The notes: generated by a model not told the origin, from the letters alone. Counted from the stretch's first letter, positions 26,128 to 34,887 are shown. The stretch is 64,000 bases of DNA from JAVJUV01 sp040220415 (GCA_040220415.1 JAVJUV010000080.1:37892-101891), one strand, 5' to 3'. Program-made: numbers and translations.

Positions 26128-26526
26128 TCAGGCGCGCTTCTTGCGTCGCATGGCGACAAGTCCGCCGGCACCCGCCAGAAGCATCCAGCCTGCCGCCGGA
26201 AGCGGCACGGGCGACGTGCTGGCCACGACCGTGGCGCCACCAGAACCCTGCGGCTTCACCGACGATGTCAGCATGCGGATACCGGCCAGCCATTTGTCCA
26301 GAACATGATAGGGCAGTTGAACCGAAGGTCCGACCAGACCGGAAAACATGCCGGTCTTGCCGCCCATCTTGCCGCCAAAGCTCATCGACATGCCTGTCAG
26401 GCCACAATTCACCGACGACGACGAAAGACCCGCCAGCGTGCAGTTGCCATTCGACTTCAGCGATGCGGCATCCGACGCGGTTGCCATGAATACCCCGAAC
26501 ACCGCGACTGTCAGAAACTTGAACAT
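26128..26526 (-). CDS. VPLPA-CTERM sorting domain protein
   Basis: A 132-residue exported protein. The N-terminal signal peptide (MFKFLTVAVFGVFMATASDAAS) precedes a Ser/Gly/Thr-rich mature region with two cysteines (NCTLAG and NCGL). The C-terminus carries the sorting signal VPLPAAGWMLLAGAGGLVAM, then RRKKRA. This is the VPLPA-CTERM form of PEP-CTERM, recognised by an exosortase-type system common in Rhodobacteraceae. No exosortase lies in this window. I chose ATG 26526 over an upstream frame start because GGAAGG is well placed and the signal peptide begins there. Surface or extracellular role inferred. Confidence 0.88.
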   Translation of the reverse strand: MFKFLTVAVFGVFMATASDAASLKSNGNCTLAGLSSSSVNCGLTGMSMSFGGKMGGKTGMFSGLVGPSVQLPYHVLDKWLAGIRMLTSSVKPQGSGGATVVASTSPVPLPAAGWMLLAGAGGLVAMRRKKRA

Positions 26527-26797
26527 ATTTATCGACCTTCCCACCGGAACCATTACAAACTTGGCACCTTTATAACCAAATTATCGCCTTCGGCAAAACC
26601 CCATTAAGGCAAAAAAATGGCAATGCTTTGAATTTGTTGCGAAAAGATCGCCCGGCGACTCCTCGTTCCTGCCCGGTTCCGAAACATCCCCGCCGTATCG
26701 CCTTAATAGTTGTGAATAACGAAACAGCACCGCAAAGTAGGCTTGTGAAAAGGGCAGGATAGGCTTTCCTGACACCGACCGCCTGGAAAGGAGACGC

Positions 26798-27934
26798 ATG
26801 TCCGCACCTGCCTCCCCCGCCTTCTCGCTCGGCATCGAGGAAGAATACCTGCTGGTAGACCCCGAAAGCTGCGCCCTTGCTCCCGCGCCCGAGGCCATGA
26901 TGGAGGCTTGTGCCGCCCGGCTGAAAAGCCAGGTCAGCCCCGAGTTCAAGGCCTGCCAGGTCGAAATCGGCACCCAGGTCTGCGCGTCGATCGACGAGGC
27001 GCGCGAAGACCTCAAGCGCCTGCGTTCGACCGTCGCCGAAGTGGCCGCCGACTACGGCCTCGCGCCGATCGCGGTCTCGTGCCACCCGTTCGCCGACTGG
27101 AAAGACCAGCACCACACCGACAAGGACCGCTACAACGACCTGCAGCAGGCACTGGCGGGCGTCGCGCGCCGGTTGCTGATCTCGGGGATGCATGTGCACG
27201 TCGGCATCGACGACAGGGAAATGCGCGTCGATCTGATGAACCAGATGCTCTACTTCCTGCCGCATCTCCTGGCGCTCTCCACCTCGTCGCCGTTCTGGCA
27301 GGGCGAGGATACGGGGCTGTCCTCGTACCGGTTGACGGTCTTCGACAACCTGCCGCGTACCGGCCTGCCGCCCCGCTTCTCGGGCTGGGGCGAGTACGAA
27401 CGCACGGCGAATGTGCTGACCGAACTGGAGATCATCGAGGATTCGACCAAGATCTGGTGGGATCTTCGCCCCTCGCACCGGTTCCCGACCATCGAATCGC
27501 GGATCTGCGATGTCTCGCCCCGGCTGGAAGACGCGCTGACCATCGCCGCGCTGACCCAGTGCCTGGCCCGGATGCTGTGGCGGCTGTCGCGGAAGAACCA
27601 GCGCTGGCGCATCTACGACCGCTTCCTCGTCGGGGAGAACCGCTGGCGCGCCCAGCGCTTCGGCACGACCGAGGGGCTGATCGACTTCGGACGGCGCGAG
27701 ATCGTGCCGATGAAAGATCTGGTGGACGAGATGCTGGACCTGATCGAGGAGGATGCCGGCGTCCTGCGCTGCATCGACGCCACCCAGCGCGCCCGCCAGA
27801 TCGTTGAAGGCGGCACCAGTTCGGAACGCCAGCGCCGCGTCTACGCAGGCGAGCGCGAGGCCGGCGCCTCGCACCACGACGCCCTTTGCGCCGTCGTCCG
27901 CAGCCTGATCGACGAGTTCACCGCCGATCTCTGA
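26798..27934 (+). CDS. ybdK: Carboxylate-amine ligase (YbdK / glutamate-cysteine ligase 2 family)
   Basis: A 378-residue ATP-dependent carboxylate-amine ligase of the GCS2 family. It starts with FSLGIEEEYLLVDP, where the Glu cluster binds metal. MHVHVGIDD (about residues 131-139) and WWDLRPSHRFPTIESRICDV (about 225-245) are diagnostic. E. coli YbdK shows weak gamma-glutamylcysteine synthetase activity, but the true substrate in most bacteria is unknown. AAGGAGA is well placed before ATG 26798. The 271 bp upstream includes an AT-rich patch (about 26560-26660) with no gene that I can see. No operon partner is apparent, since the next gene belongs to valine degradation. Confidence 0.9.
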   Translation: MSAPASPAFSLGIEEEYLLVDPESCALAPAPEAMMEACAARLKSQVSPEFKACQVEIGTQVCASIDEAREDLKRLRSTVAEVAADYGLAPIAVSCHPFADWKDQHHTDKDRYNDLQQALAGVARRLLISGMHVHVGIDDREMRVDLMNQMLYFLPHLLALSTSSPFWQGEDTGLSSYRLTVFDNLPRTGLPPRFSGWGEYERTANVLTELEIIEDSTKIWWDLRPSHRFPTIESRICDVSPRLEDALTIAALTQCLARMLWRLSRKNQRWRIYDRFLVGENRWRAQRFGTTEGLIDFGRREIVPMKDLVDEMLDLIEEDAGVLRCIDATQRARQIVEGGTSSERQRRVYAGEREAGASHHDALCAVVRSLIDEFTADL

Positions 27935-27995
27935 TCTTGCTTCCGGCGCGGCGCACAGTTTAATTGGACAAGCGTTCAGTTCGGGGGAGGATACC

Positions 27996-29138
27996 ATGGA
28001 TTTCGCGCTAAGTGAGGAACAGGCGTTCATCGCGGAAACCGCGCGCGCCTTCGGCGAGGAAAAGATCGCGCCCCACGCCCGCGACTGGGAGCGCCAGGGC
28101 ACGATCCCCAAGGCGCTGTGGCTGGAACTGGCCGAACTGGGCTTCGGCGGTCTTTACGTCAGCGAGGACGCAGGCGGCGCGGGCCTGACACGCCTCGACG
28201 CCACGCTTGTCTTCGAGGCGCTCAGCCGCTCCTGCGCCTCGGTCGCGGCGTTTCTCTCGATCCACAACATGGTCGCCCGCATGATCGACGCCTATGGCTC
28301 GGACGAGATGAAGGCTCGCGTCCTGCCCGGGGCGCTGACGATGGAGACGGTGCTGTCCTACTGCCTGACCGAACCCGGCTCCGGCTCGGACGCCGCCGCC
28401 CTCAGAACGAAAGCCGCCCGCACGAACGAGGGCTGGGCGCTGACCGGCACCAAGGCCTTCATCTCGGGGGGCGGCTATTCGGATGCCTACCTCGTCATGG
28501 CCCGCTCGGGCGAGGACGGCCCGAAAGGCGTCAGCGCCTTCCTTGTCGAGGACGCGACAGAGGGCCTTTCCTTCGGCGGTCTCGAGGACAAGATGGGCTG
28601 GCGGTCGCAACCGACCCGCCAGGTCCAGTTGGACGATTGCCACATTCCGGCAGAAAATCTGCTGGGCGAAGCGGGAAAAGGTTTCACATATGCGATGGCA
28701 GGCCTCGACGGGGGCCGTCTGAACATCTCGGCCTGTTCGCTGGGCGCCGCGCAATGGGCGCTGGACCAGACGCTGGCCTACATGGGCGAGCGCAAGGCCT
28801 TCGGAAAGACCATCGACCAGTTCCAGGCGCTGCAATTCAAGCTGGCCGACATGGAGATCGAGCTGCAGGCCGCCCGCACCTTCCTGCGCCACGCCGCATG
28901 GGCGCTCGACACCGGCCAGCCCGACGCCACCCGGCGCTGCGCGATGGCCAAGACCTTCGTGACCGAGGCCGCCTCTCGCGCCGCCGACACCTGCCTGCAA
29001 CTTCACGGCGGTTACGGCTATCTTGCCGACTACGGTATCGAAAAAGTGGTCCGCGACCTGCGCGTGCACCGTATCCTCGAAGGGACGAACGAAATCATGC
29101 GGATGATCGTGGCACGCGACATGCTGAAGAACCGATGA
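27996..29138 (+). CDS. Acyl-CoA dehydrogenase (isobutyryl-CoA dehydrogenase type)
   Basis: A 380-residue FAD enzyme oxidising an acyl-CoA to the enoyl-CoA. Its neighbours (hydroxyisobutyryl-CoA hydrolase and mmsB) identify isobutyryl-CoA, a valine breakdown intermediate, as the likely substrate. Family motifs are YCLTEPGSGSDAAALRTKA (FAD/substrate contact, about 120-140), GRLNISACSLGAA and LHGGYGYLADYGIEKVVRD. The catalytic Glu is probably in ILEGTNEIMR near the C-terminus. GGGGGAGGA precedes ATG 27996. It overlaps the next gene by ATGA (29135-29138), so translation is coupled. Confidence 0.93.
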   Translation: MDFALSEEQAFIAETARAFGEEKIAPHARDWERQGTIPKALWLELAELGFGGLYVSEDAGGAGLTRLDATLVFEALSRSCASVAAFLSIHNMVARMIDAYGSDEMKARVLPGALTMETVLSYCLTEPGSGSDAAALRTKAARTNEGWALTGTKAFISGGGYSDAYLVMARSGEDGPKGVSAFLVEDATEGLSFGGLEDKMGWRSQPTRQVQLDDCHIPAENLLGEAGKGFTYAMAGLDGGRLNISACSLGAAQWALDQTLAYMGERKAFGKTIDQFQALQFKLADMEIELQAARTFLRHAAWALDTGQPDATRRCAMAKTFVTEAASRAADTCLQLHGGYGYLADYGIEKVVRDLRVHRILEGTNEIMRMIVARDMLKNR

Positions 29139-30178
29139 CCGAGATCCAGATACGCAAATCCGGCCGCGTCGGGCGCATCACGCTTGCGCGTCCCAAGGCC
29201 CTGAACGCCCTTACCCACGACATGGTCCACGCTTTGGTCGACGCCCTGCCGCGTTTCGCGGCAGACGACGGCATCGCCATGCTGGTGATCGACGCGGAAG
29301 GCGAAAAGGCCTTTTGCGCGGGCGGCGACATCGCGGGCATCTACCACGCGATGGTCGCAGGCGAGTTCGAGAAACCGCGCAAGTTCTGGCGCGACGAATA
29401 CCGTGTGAACAAGGCGCTGTTCGACTTCCCCAAGCCCGTCGCCACCTTCATGCAGGGGTTCGTCATGGGCGGCGGCGTGGGCCTTGGCTGCCACGCCTCG
29501 CACCGGATCGTCGGCGACACCAGCCGCATGGCCATGCCCGAATGCGGGATCGGCCTGATCCCTGATGTCGGCGGCTCCCTCCTTCTGGCCCGCGCGCCCG
29601 GCCGCCTTGGCGAATACATCGGCGTCACCGGGCACCGCATGGGTCCGGGCGACGCGATATTCGCGGGCTTCGCCGACTACTACATCCCCGAGACCGACTG
29701 GCCCGCCCTGATCGCCCGGCTGGAAGAAACCGGCGACTGGCAGGCGATAGACCGTGCCGCGCGGCCCGCGACTGAAACGAAGATCGAACCGGAACTGCCC
29801 GACATAAATGAGCATTTCGGCGGCGAGACCCTGCGCGACATCCTCCGCTCGCTCGATCACAAGGCCGACGAGTGGGCCACGGAAACACGGCAGGCGCTGA
29901 ACCGTCTCTGCCCCATCTCGATGGCCTGCACGGTCGAACTGGTCCACCGGGCGCGGACCCGCGACAGGATGGACGAGGCGCTGAAGGCCGAATACCGCTT
30001 CGGTCACCGCATCGTCGAAATGGGCGACTTCCGGGAAGGCATTCGCGCCGCCATCATCGACAAGGACAAGTCCCCGAAATGGCGGCACGCGCGCCCCGAG
30101 GACCCGACCCCGGCCGAGGTCAGCGCCATGCTGCAGCCCCTTGGGGCGGACGAATTGAAGCTGGAGGAAAGCACATGA
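29135..30178 (+). CDS. 3-hydroxyisobutyryl-CoA hydrolase (enoyl-CoA hydratase/isomerase family)
   Basis: A 347-residue crotonase-fold enzyme. Length and motifs fit the HIBYL-CoA hydrolase subgroup of valine catabolism, which releases 3-hydroxyisobutyrate from its CoA ester. The N-terminal part has LARPKALNALTHDMVHAL, the oxyanion-hole segment KAFCAGGDIAGIY, and FVMGGGVGLGCHASHRI. MPECGIGLIPDVGGS contains the catalytic Glu/Asp positions. It overlaps both neighbours by 4 bp (ATGA at each junction). Older annotations often call it simply enoyl-CoA hydratase. Context supports the hydrolase. Confidence 0.9.
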   Translation: MTEIQIRKSGRVGRITLARPKALNALTHDMVHALVDALPRFAADDGIAMLVIDAEGEKAFCAGGDIAGIYHAMVAGEFEKPRKFWRDEYRVNKALFDFPKPVATFMQGFVMGGGVGLGCHASHRIVGDTSRMAMPECGIGLIPDVGGSLLLARAPGRLGEYIGVTGHRMGPGDAIFAGFADYYIPETDWPALIARLEETGDWQAIDRAARPATETKIEPELPDINEHFGGETLRDILRSLDHKADEWATETRQALNRLCPISMACTVELVHRARTRDRMDEALKAEYRFGHRIVEMGDFREGIRAAIIDKDKSPKWRHARPEDPTPAEVSAMLQPLGADELKLEEST

Positions 30179-31047
30179 AGATCGGATTCATCGGCCTTGG
30201 CAACATGGGCGGCCCGATGGCCAGGAACCTCGCCGCCGCCGGACACGAGGTCACGGGTTACGATGTGGCCGCACCCATGCCCGAGGGTGTAACCGCCGCC
30301 GCCAGCGGCGCCGAAGCGGCGAAGGACGCCTTGGTCGTCATCACCATGCTGCCAGACGGCGCGATCCTGCGAAAGGTGGCGGCCGAGGTGATCCCCGCCA
30401 TGCAGCCGGACGCGATCCTGCTCGACTGCTCGACCGTCGACGTGACAAGCGCCCGCGACGTGGCCGATCAGGCGATGGCGGCAGGTCTTCGCGCCCTCGA
30501 CGCGCCGGTCTCGGGCGGGATCGGCGGTGCAGAGGCCGGCACGCTGACCTTCATGGTCGGCGGCTCGGACGACGCCTTCGCCGACGCCGGGCCGCTCTTC
30601 GACATCATGGGCCAGAAGGCCGTCCACTGCGGCCCCTCGGGCAACGGTCAGGCCGCCAAGATCTGCAACAACATGATCCTGGGCGCCACCATGATCGCCA
30701 CCTGCGAAGCCTTCGCTTTGGCAGACAAACTCGGCCTCGACCGGCAGGCGATGTTCGACGTCGTCTCGACCTCGTCGGGCTATTCCTGGTCGATGAACGC
30801 CTACTGCCCGGCCCCCGGAATCGGCCCCAAATCGCCCGCCGACAACGGCTACAAGCCGGGCTTCGCCGCCGAACTGATGCTGAAGGATCTGCGCCTGTCG
30901 CAGCAAGCCGCCGAGGCGGTCGACGCCGACACGCCGATGGGCCGCACCGCCCGCGATCTCTATGCGCAATTCGTCGAGGCCGAGGACGGGCGCGGCCAGG
31001 ATTTCTCCGCCATGCTGCCCCGGTTCGAGAAGCGCGGCCGCAGCTGA
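30175..31047 (+). CDS. mmsB: 3-hydroxyisobutyrate dehydrogenase
   Basis: NAD-dependent oxidation of 3-hydroxyisobutyrate to methylmalonate semialdehyde, completing the valine steps encoded here. It has 290 residues. The Rossmann motif GFIGLGNMGGPMARNL is at residues 4-19. The substrate signature DAPVSGGIGGAEAGTL and the catalytic-lysine region GNGQAAKICNN are present. It starts within the stop of the preceding gene (ATGA) and its own TGA overlaps the ATG of the Crp/Fnr gene by one base. mmsA (the semialdehyde dehydrogenase) is not in the window. Confidence 0.95.
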   Translation: MKIGFIGLGNMGGPMARNLAAAGHEVTGYDVAAPMPEGVTAAASGAEAAKDALVVITMLPDGAILRKVAAEVIPAMQPDAILLDCSTVDVTSARDVADQAMAAGLRALDAPVSGGIGGAEAGTLTFMVGGSDDAFADAGPLFDIMGQKAVHCGPSGNGQAAKICNNMILGATMIATCEAFALADKLGLDRQAMFDVVSTSSGYSWSMNAYCPAPGIGPKSPADNGYKPGFAAELMLKDLRLSQQAAEAVDADTPMGRTARDLYAQFVEAEDGRGQDFSAMLPRFEKRGRS

Positions 31048-31700
31048 TGAGCTGGACCGGCGAGGTTGCGGAACTGGCGGCTCTCGCACCGGAAAGCCGC
31101 CGCAGGCTCGAAGCGCTCACGCCCATGACCGCCGCCGCCGGCAGCGTGATGTTCCGGCCCGGCGACGCCGTGCAGGGCTACGTCTTCGTTCTGTCGGGAC
31201 GCGTCGGCGTCTACCTCGTCGGCGCGAACGGGCGCGAGATCCTGCTTTACGACGTCGTCCCGGGCACAAGCTGCATCCAGTCCACCCTCGGCCTTCTGGG
31301 CGGCGAGGATTACAGCGCCGAAGCCCTGGTCGAGACCGACGCCACCGTGGTTCTTCTGCCCCGGGACACATTCCTTGACCTGCTGGACAGCGACCGGGCG
31401 TTTCGCGCCCTCGTCTTCACCGCCTTCGCCCAGCGGATGCAATCGACCATGCAGATCCTCGAGCGCGTTGCCTTCCAGCCCGTCGATGCCCGCCTTGCCG
31501 GTTTCCTGCTGGCCCGCGCCGCGGACGGTCAGGTTCTTGCCACCCAGCAGGACATCGCCAACGCCATCGGCAGCGCGCGCGAGGTCGTCTCGCGCAGGCT
31601 GGACGCCATGAAACGGCGCGGCTGGCTGGCCCATGAACGCGGCCGCGTAACGCTTTTGAACCCGGACGCACTGCGCGTCGCGGCGGATGATGCGGGCTGA
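31047..31700 (+). CDS. Crp/Fnr family transcriptional regulator
   Basis: A 217-residue regulator with an N-terminal cyclic-nucleotide-binding-like domain (about 15-130) and a C-terminal Crp-type helix-turn-helix (ATQQDIANAIGSAREVVSRRLDAM, about 168-191). It lacks the N-terminal cysteine cluster of FNR, so it is not a classical oxygen sensor. One cysteine sits in the sensor domain (GTSCIQST). The start codon overlaps the mmsB stop (TGATG). A palindrome GTGACCAAGTCAC immediately follows its stop codon, in front of a DUF2892 gene, which may be its target. Paired Crp/Fnr and DUF2892 genes are often linked to sulfur or thiol metabolism. Ligand unknown. Confidence 0.88.
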   Translation: MSWTGEVAELAALAPESRRRLEALTPMTAAAGSVMFRPGDAVQGYVFVLSGRVGVYLVGANGREILLYDVVPGTSCIQSTLGLLGGEDYSAEALVETDATVVLLPRDTFLDLLDSDRAFRALVFTAFAQRMQSTMQILERVAFQPVDARLAGFLLARAADGQVLATQQDIANAIGSAREVVSRRLDAMKRRGWLAHERGRVTLLNPDALRVAADDAG

Positions 31701-31713
31701 GTGACCAAGTCAC
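31701..31713. promoter_or_regulatory. Palindrome between the Crp/Fnr gene and the DUF2892 gene
   Basis: GTGAC-CAA-GTCAC, 5-bp arms, starting right after the regulator stop and 63 bp before the DUF2892 start. Candidate operator for the upstream regulator. Confidence 0.5.
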
Positions 31714-31775
31714 ATTCACGCCGCCGGAATCGCGGTAGATTGCAGCATGTCATTCAAACCCTGAAAGGGAACACC

Positions 31776-31979
31776 ATGCTGAAAACCAATGTCGGCAGCA
31801 TCGACCGCGCCGCCCGCATCTTCGTCGGCCTCGCACTTCTCGCAACCTTCTTCATGCTGCCCGAGGCCGGCTATCGCTGGTTCTTTCTGATCGGCATCGT
31901 GCCCTTGGCCACGGGCCTGATGAGAACCTGCCCGCTCTACTCGATCTTCGGGCTGTCCACCTGCAAGATGAAAAGCTGA
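31776..31979 (+). CDS. DUF2892 (YgaP transmembrane-like) protein
   Basis: A 67-residue membrane protein with two hydrophobic segments (RIFVGLALLATFFMLPEAGY and the WFFLIGIVPLATGLM stretch). It ends in a region with two cysteines (TCPLYSIFGLSTCKMKS). The N-terminus MLKTNVGSIDRAARI and the TGxxRxCPLY pattern are typical of DUF2892, the membrane part of YgaP rhodanese. An earlier in-frame start exists, but AAAGGGA sits before ATG 31776. Probably controlled by the preceding Crp/Fnr protein. Confidence 0.85.
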   Translation: MLKTNVGSIDRAARIFVGLALLATFFMLPEAGYRWFFLIGIVPLATGLMRTCPLYSIFGLSTCKMKS

Positions 31980-31986
31980 AACAGAC

Positions 31987-32015
31987 CCCGGCGCGGGCGC
32001 CCTGCCCGCGCCGGG
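31987..32015. terminator. Strong hairpin between convergent genes
   Basis: A 12-bp perfect stem CCCGGCGCGGGC / GCCCGCGCCGGG with a 5-base loop, between the DUF2892 gene and the convergent DUF808 gene. There is no T-tract, so a bidirectional terminator is likely but not certain. Confidence 0.6.
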
Positions 32016-32022
32016 ATCGCGC

Positions 32023-33030
32023 CTAGATCGCGCCGGCCGCCTTCTTCTCGGGAAAGAGAAAGCTGAAGACGGGCGCGATGATCCTGTTGACCACCGGGAT
32101 CAGCACCAGGCCCCACGCCAGTCCGAGAATGCCGTCGATCGTTGCGGTTACCGCCCAGGTGACGAAACCGCTCTCGCCGCCGACGGACGTGGCGATGCCC
32201 TTGATGGTGTCGTAGGGCCAGTGCCAGCCCAACACCTCCAGCCCGTGAACGATGATGTTCCCGCCCACCCAAAGCATCGCGGCGGTTCCGATGGTCGCAA
32301 TGATCTTCAAGACATAGGGCATCCCCTTGACCATGCTGCGCCCCAGCGCACGCGTGGCGCGAAGCCGCCCGATCTCGGCCAGCCTCAGGCCGGCGTCGTC
32401 CATCTTTACCAAAAGCGCCACCGCCCCATAGACCAGCGCCGTAATCCCGATGGCCACCACCGCCAGGATGATCCCCGCCGTCACATAGCTGTCGCTCTCG
32501 ATCGCCGACAGCGATATGGTCATGATCTCGGCCGACAGGATGAAATCCGTCTTGATCGCCCCTTTGACCCGCTGTTCCTCCAGGTGGGCCGCATCCAGAA
32601 CCTCGGCCTCCTGCGCATGGCTTTCCTCGTGCGGGTGCAGCGCGTGCCATATCTTCTCTGCGCCCTCGAAGCACAGGTAGCTGCCGCCCACCATCAGCAA
32701 GGGCGTGATCAGCCAGGGCAGGAACGCGCTCAGCAGCAGCGCCGCGGGCAACAGGATCACCAGCTTGTTGAAGAAGGACGCCCGCGCGATCTTCCAGATG
32801 ATCGGCAATTCTCGCGCCGCAGGCAGGCCGGTGACGTATTTCGGCGTGACGGCGGCATCGTCGATCACCACGCCCGCCGCCTTGGTCCCGGCCTTGGCCG
32901 CGTCGTCGATCATCGCGGGTCCGACCTTCGCGCCGACCTTGGCCGCCTGCGTCGCCAGATCGTCCACCTGGCTTGCCGCCAGCTTCGCGATGGCCGCGAC
33001 ATCGTCCAACAGCGCAAGCAATCCGCTCAT
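32023..33030 (-). CDS. DUF808 (YedI-like) membrane protein
   Basis: A 335-residue inner-membrane protein of the DUF808/YedI family, whose function is not established. The N-terminal soluble part has the typical MSGLLALLDDVAAIAKLAA, and VTPKYVTGLPAARELPIIWKIA follows near residues 60-85. About six hydrophobic segments follow (for example LVILLPAALLLSAFLPWLI and VTAGIILAVVAIGITALVYGAVAL). ATG 33030 was preferred over the 12-bp upstream start because the family begins with MSGLL. It is divergent from the P450 gene. Confidence 0.88.
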   Translation of the reverse strand: MSGLLALLDDVAAIAKLAASQVDDLATQAAKVGAKVGPAMIDDAAKAGTKAAGVVIDDAAVTPKYVTGLPAARELPIIWKIARASFFNKLVILLPAALLLSAFLPWLITPLLMVGGSYLCFEGAEKIWHALHPHEESHAQEAEVLDAAHLEEQRVKGAIKTDFILSAEIMTISLSAIESDSYVTAGIILAVVAIGITALVYGAVALLVKMDDAGLRLAEIGRLRATRALGRSMVKGMPYVLKIIATIGTAAMLWVGGNIIVHGLEVLGWHWPYDTIKGIATSVGGESGFVTWAVTATIDGILGLAWGLVLIPVVNRIIAPVFSFLFPEKKAAGAI

Positions 33031-33119
33031 CGTCCGCCCCAATACCTTGCCAGTAACCCCGTTTCTCTGTCACAGGCTCCCCCGTGACTCAAGCCACCGC
33101 GCTTTCTATACATCCCCGA

Positions 33120-34325
33120 ATGCAACGCCCCGGCCACTCTCAGATGCACCACTTCGCCCAGTCCCCAACCGATCCCGGTTTCGTCCAGAACCCTTATCCG
33201 TTCTACGGCGCGCTGCGCGAGGCAGGCGATTTCGTCATGTGGGATGACTACGGAATCGCGATGGCCACGACTTCGGCCGCGGTCAACGCGGTCCTGCGCC
33301 ATCCCGATCTGGGGCGCGAGATACCCGGCGACAAACGGCCGCCGGTCCCGGCCGGGCTCAAGCCCTTCTACGACATCGAGGCGCATTCCCTCTTGGAACT
33401 GGAGCCCCCGGACCATACCCGCCTCAGGAAACTCATCCTCGGCGCCTTCACCCGCAACCGGGTGCAGGCGCTTTCGCCCTTCATCGCCCGAACCGCCGAC
33501 GACCTGATCGACGCCTTTCCGGCAGGTCCCTTCGACCTGATCGACGCCTATGCCCGGCAGGTGCCGGTCCGGGTCATCGCCGATCTTCTGGGCGTGCCGC
33601 AGGACATGGGGCCGCAACTGCTGAACTGGTCCAACGCGATGGTCGCCATGTATCAGGCCAGGCGCGACCACGCCGTCGAACAGGCCGCCGCGACGGCATC
33701 GGCCGAGTTCGCCGCCTGCGTCCGCGACCTGATCCGCGACCGCACCGGACGACCGGGCAACGACCTCCTGTCACGCCTCGTAAACGCCGAGGTGGACGGC
33801 CAGAAACTGACCACCGCCGAGATCGTCTCGACCACCATCCTGCTGTTGAACGCCGGGCACGAGGCGACGGTCCATTCCCTTGGCAACGCCATCCGGCACC
33901 TGACCGATTTTCCCGAACGGGATCAGGCGCTTGCGCCGGAAGCTATCGAGGGAACGGTTGAAGAATGCCTGCGTTTCGACCCGCCGCTGCACATCTTCAG
34001 GCGCTGGGTCTACGCGGACGTGACAATCCTTGGACAGGAGTTTCGCAAGGGACAGGAAATCGGCTGCCTTCTGGCCTCTGCCTGCCGCGACCGCGCAGTC
34101 TGGCCCGAAGGCGACACCTTCGATCCCTTCCGCCGGAAACGCCCCAACGCGGCCTTCGGCGCCGGCATCCACTTCTGCGTCGGCGCGCCGCTGGCGCGGC
34201 TCGAGATGCAGATTGCGCTGCCCGCGCTTTTTGTCCGGTGCCCGCGCCTGCGCATCGCCCGGCCGCCGGCAATCGCCAACCTCTATCATTTCCGGGGTCT
34301 CGAAAGCCTGATCGTCGAGGTCTAG
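33120..34325 (+). CDS. Cytochrome P450
   Basis: A haem-thiolate monooxygenase of about 400 residues, soluble class I type. The I-helix oxygen-activation motif appears as LNAGHEATVHSL, with Glu in place of the usual Asp. The K-helix ExxR is in EECLRFDPPLHIFRR. The haem ligand loop FGAGIHFCVGAPLARLE carries the cysteine. Starts at GTG 33084, ATG 33120 and ATG 33144 are all possible, and none has a clear Shine-Dalgarno. I report 33120 with low certainty. No dedicated ferredoxin is adjacent. The substrate is unknown. Its stop overlaps that of the Lrp gene by the palindrome CTAG. Confidence 0.9.
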   Translation: MQRPGHSQMHHFAQSPTDPGFVQNPYPFYGALREAGDFVMWDDYGIAMATTSAAVNAVLRHPDLGREIPGDKRPPVPAGLKPFYDIEAHSLLELEPPDHTRLRKLILGAFTRNRVQALSPFIARTADDLIDAFPAGPFDLIDAYARQVPVRVIADLLGVPQDMGPQLLNWSNAMVAMYQARRDHAVEQAAATASAEFAACVRDLIRDRTGRPGNDLLSRLVNAEVDGQKLTTAEIVSTTILLLNAGHEATVHSLGNAIRHLTDFPERDQALAPEAIEGTVEECLRFDPPLHIFRRWVYADVTILGQEFRKGQEIGCLLASACRDRAVWPEGDTFDPFRRKRPNAAFGAGIHFCVGAPLARLEMQIALPALFVRCPRLRIARPPAIANLYHFRGLESLIVEV

Positions 34326-34783
34326 ATCGGCAGCATCGTCGTGGACTTGATCTCTTCCATCGAGAGAAGCGCTGTCACGTTATAGATGTTCACTTCGGAA
34401 ATCAGCGCCTGGTAGAACTCGTCATAGGCCCGCGCGTTCCGCACCTGCACCTTCAGGATATAGTCGATGTCGCCCGCCAGACGGTGCGCCTCCAGCACCT
34501 CGGGCCGCGACCGGACCGCCTTCAGGAATTTGTCCTGCCAGTCCGCCTCATGCGCCGAGGTTCGGATCAGCACGAAGAAACAGGCGTCGAATCCCAGCTT
34601 TTCGGCATTCAGTAGCACGGTCTGCTGACCGATGACCCCAGCCTCCTTCATCTTGCGAATCCGGTTCCATACCGGGGTCTTGGACGAACTCACCGTCTTG
34701 GCGATATCGTCCAGCGACTGGCCTGCATCACGCTGCAACTCGCGCAGGATTTTCCGATCCAGGTCGTCAAGACGCACTGCCAT
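34322..34783 (-). CDS. Lrp/AsnC family transcriptional regulator, divergent from the sulfate assimilation operon
   Basis: A 153-residue feast/famine regulator. The N-terminal helix-turn-helix region is LDDLDRKILRELQRDAGQSL through KTPVWNRIRKMKEAGVI (about 5-50). The C-terminal RAM/ligand domain includes VLEAHRLAGDIDYILKVQVR and TALLSMEEIKSTTMLP. It is divergent from cysG with 136 bp between, containing dyad sequences that look like operators. In related genomes an Lrp gene sits at this place, so control of cysteine synthesis genes is a reasonable inference. The effector may be cysteine or another amino acid. Confidence 0.9.
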   Translation of the reverse strand: MAVRLDDLDRKILRELQRDAGQSLDDIAKTVSSSKTPVWNRIRKMKEAGVIGQQTVLLNAEKLGFDACFFVLIRTSAHEADWQDKFLKAVRSRPEVLEAHRLAGDIDYILKVQVRNARAYDEFYQALISEVNIYNVTALLSMEEIKSTTMLPI

Positions 34784-34805
34784 TCCTTAACCTCATCTTT
34801 TCAGG

Positions 34806-34817
34806 GGAATCTGTTCC
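34806..34817. promoter_or_regulatory. Dyad GGAA-N4-TTCC in the Lrp/cysG divergent region
   Basis: GGAATCTGTTCC, 4-bp arms and a 4-base centre. Its centre is 29 bp from that of the similar dyad at 34834-34847. Candidate Lrp-family site. Confidence 0.4.
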
Positions 34818-34833
34818 ATCAGTCAGACAACTT

Positions 34834-34847
34834 AGAACGTTTGTTCT
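34834..34847. promoter_or_regulatory. Dyad AGAAC-N4-GTTCT in the Lrp/cysG divergent region
   Basis: AGAACGTTTGTTCT, perfect 5-bp arms, extending imperfectly to TTAGAAC/GTTCTTA. Candidate binding site for the divergent Lrp/AsnC protein. Confidence 0.5.
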
Positions 34848-34887
34848 TATCCGCAACCGCATACTGCAACTTCTGGGAACATTATTC

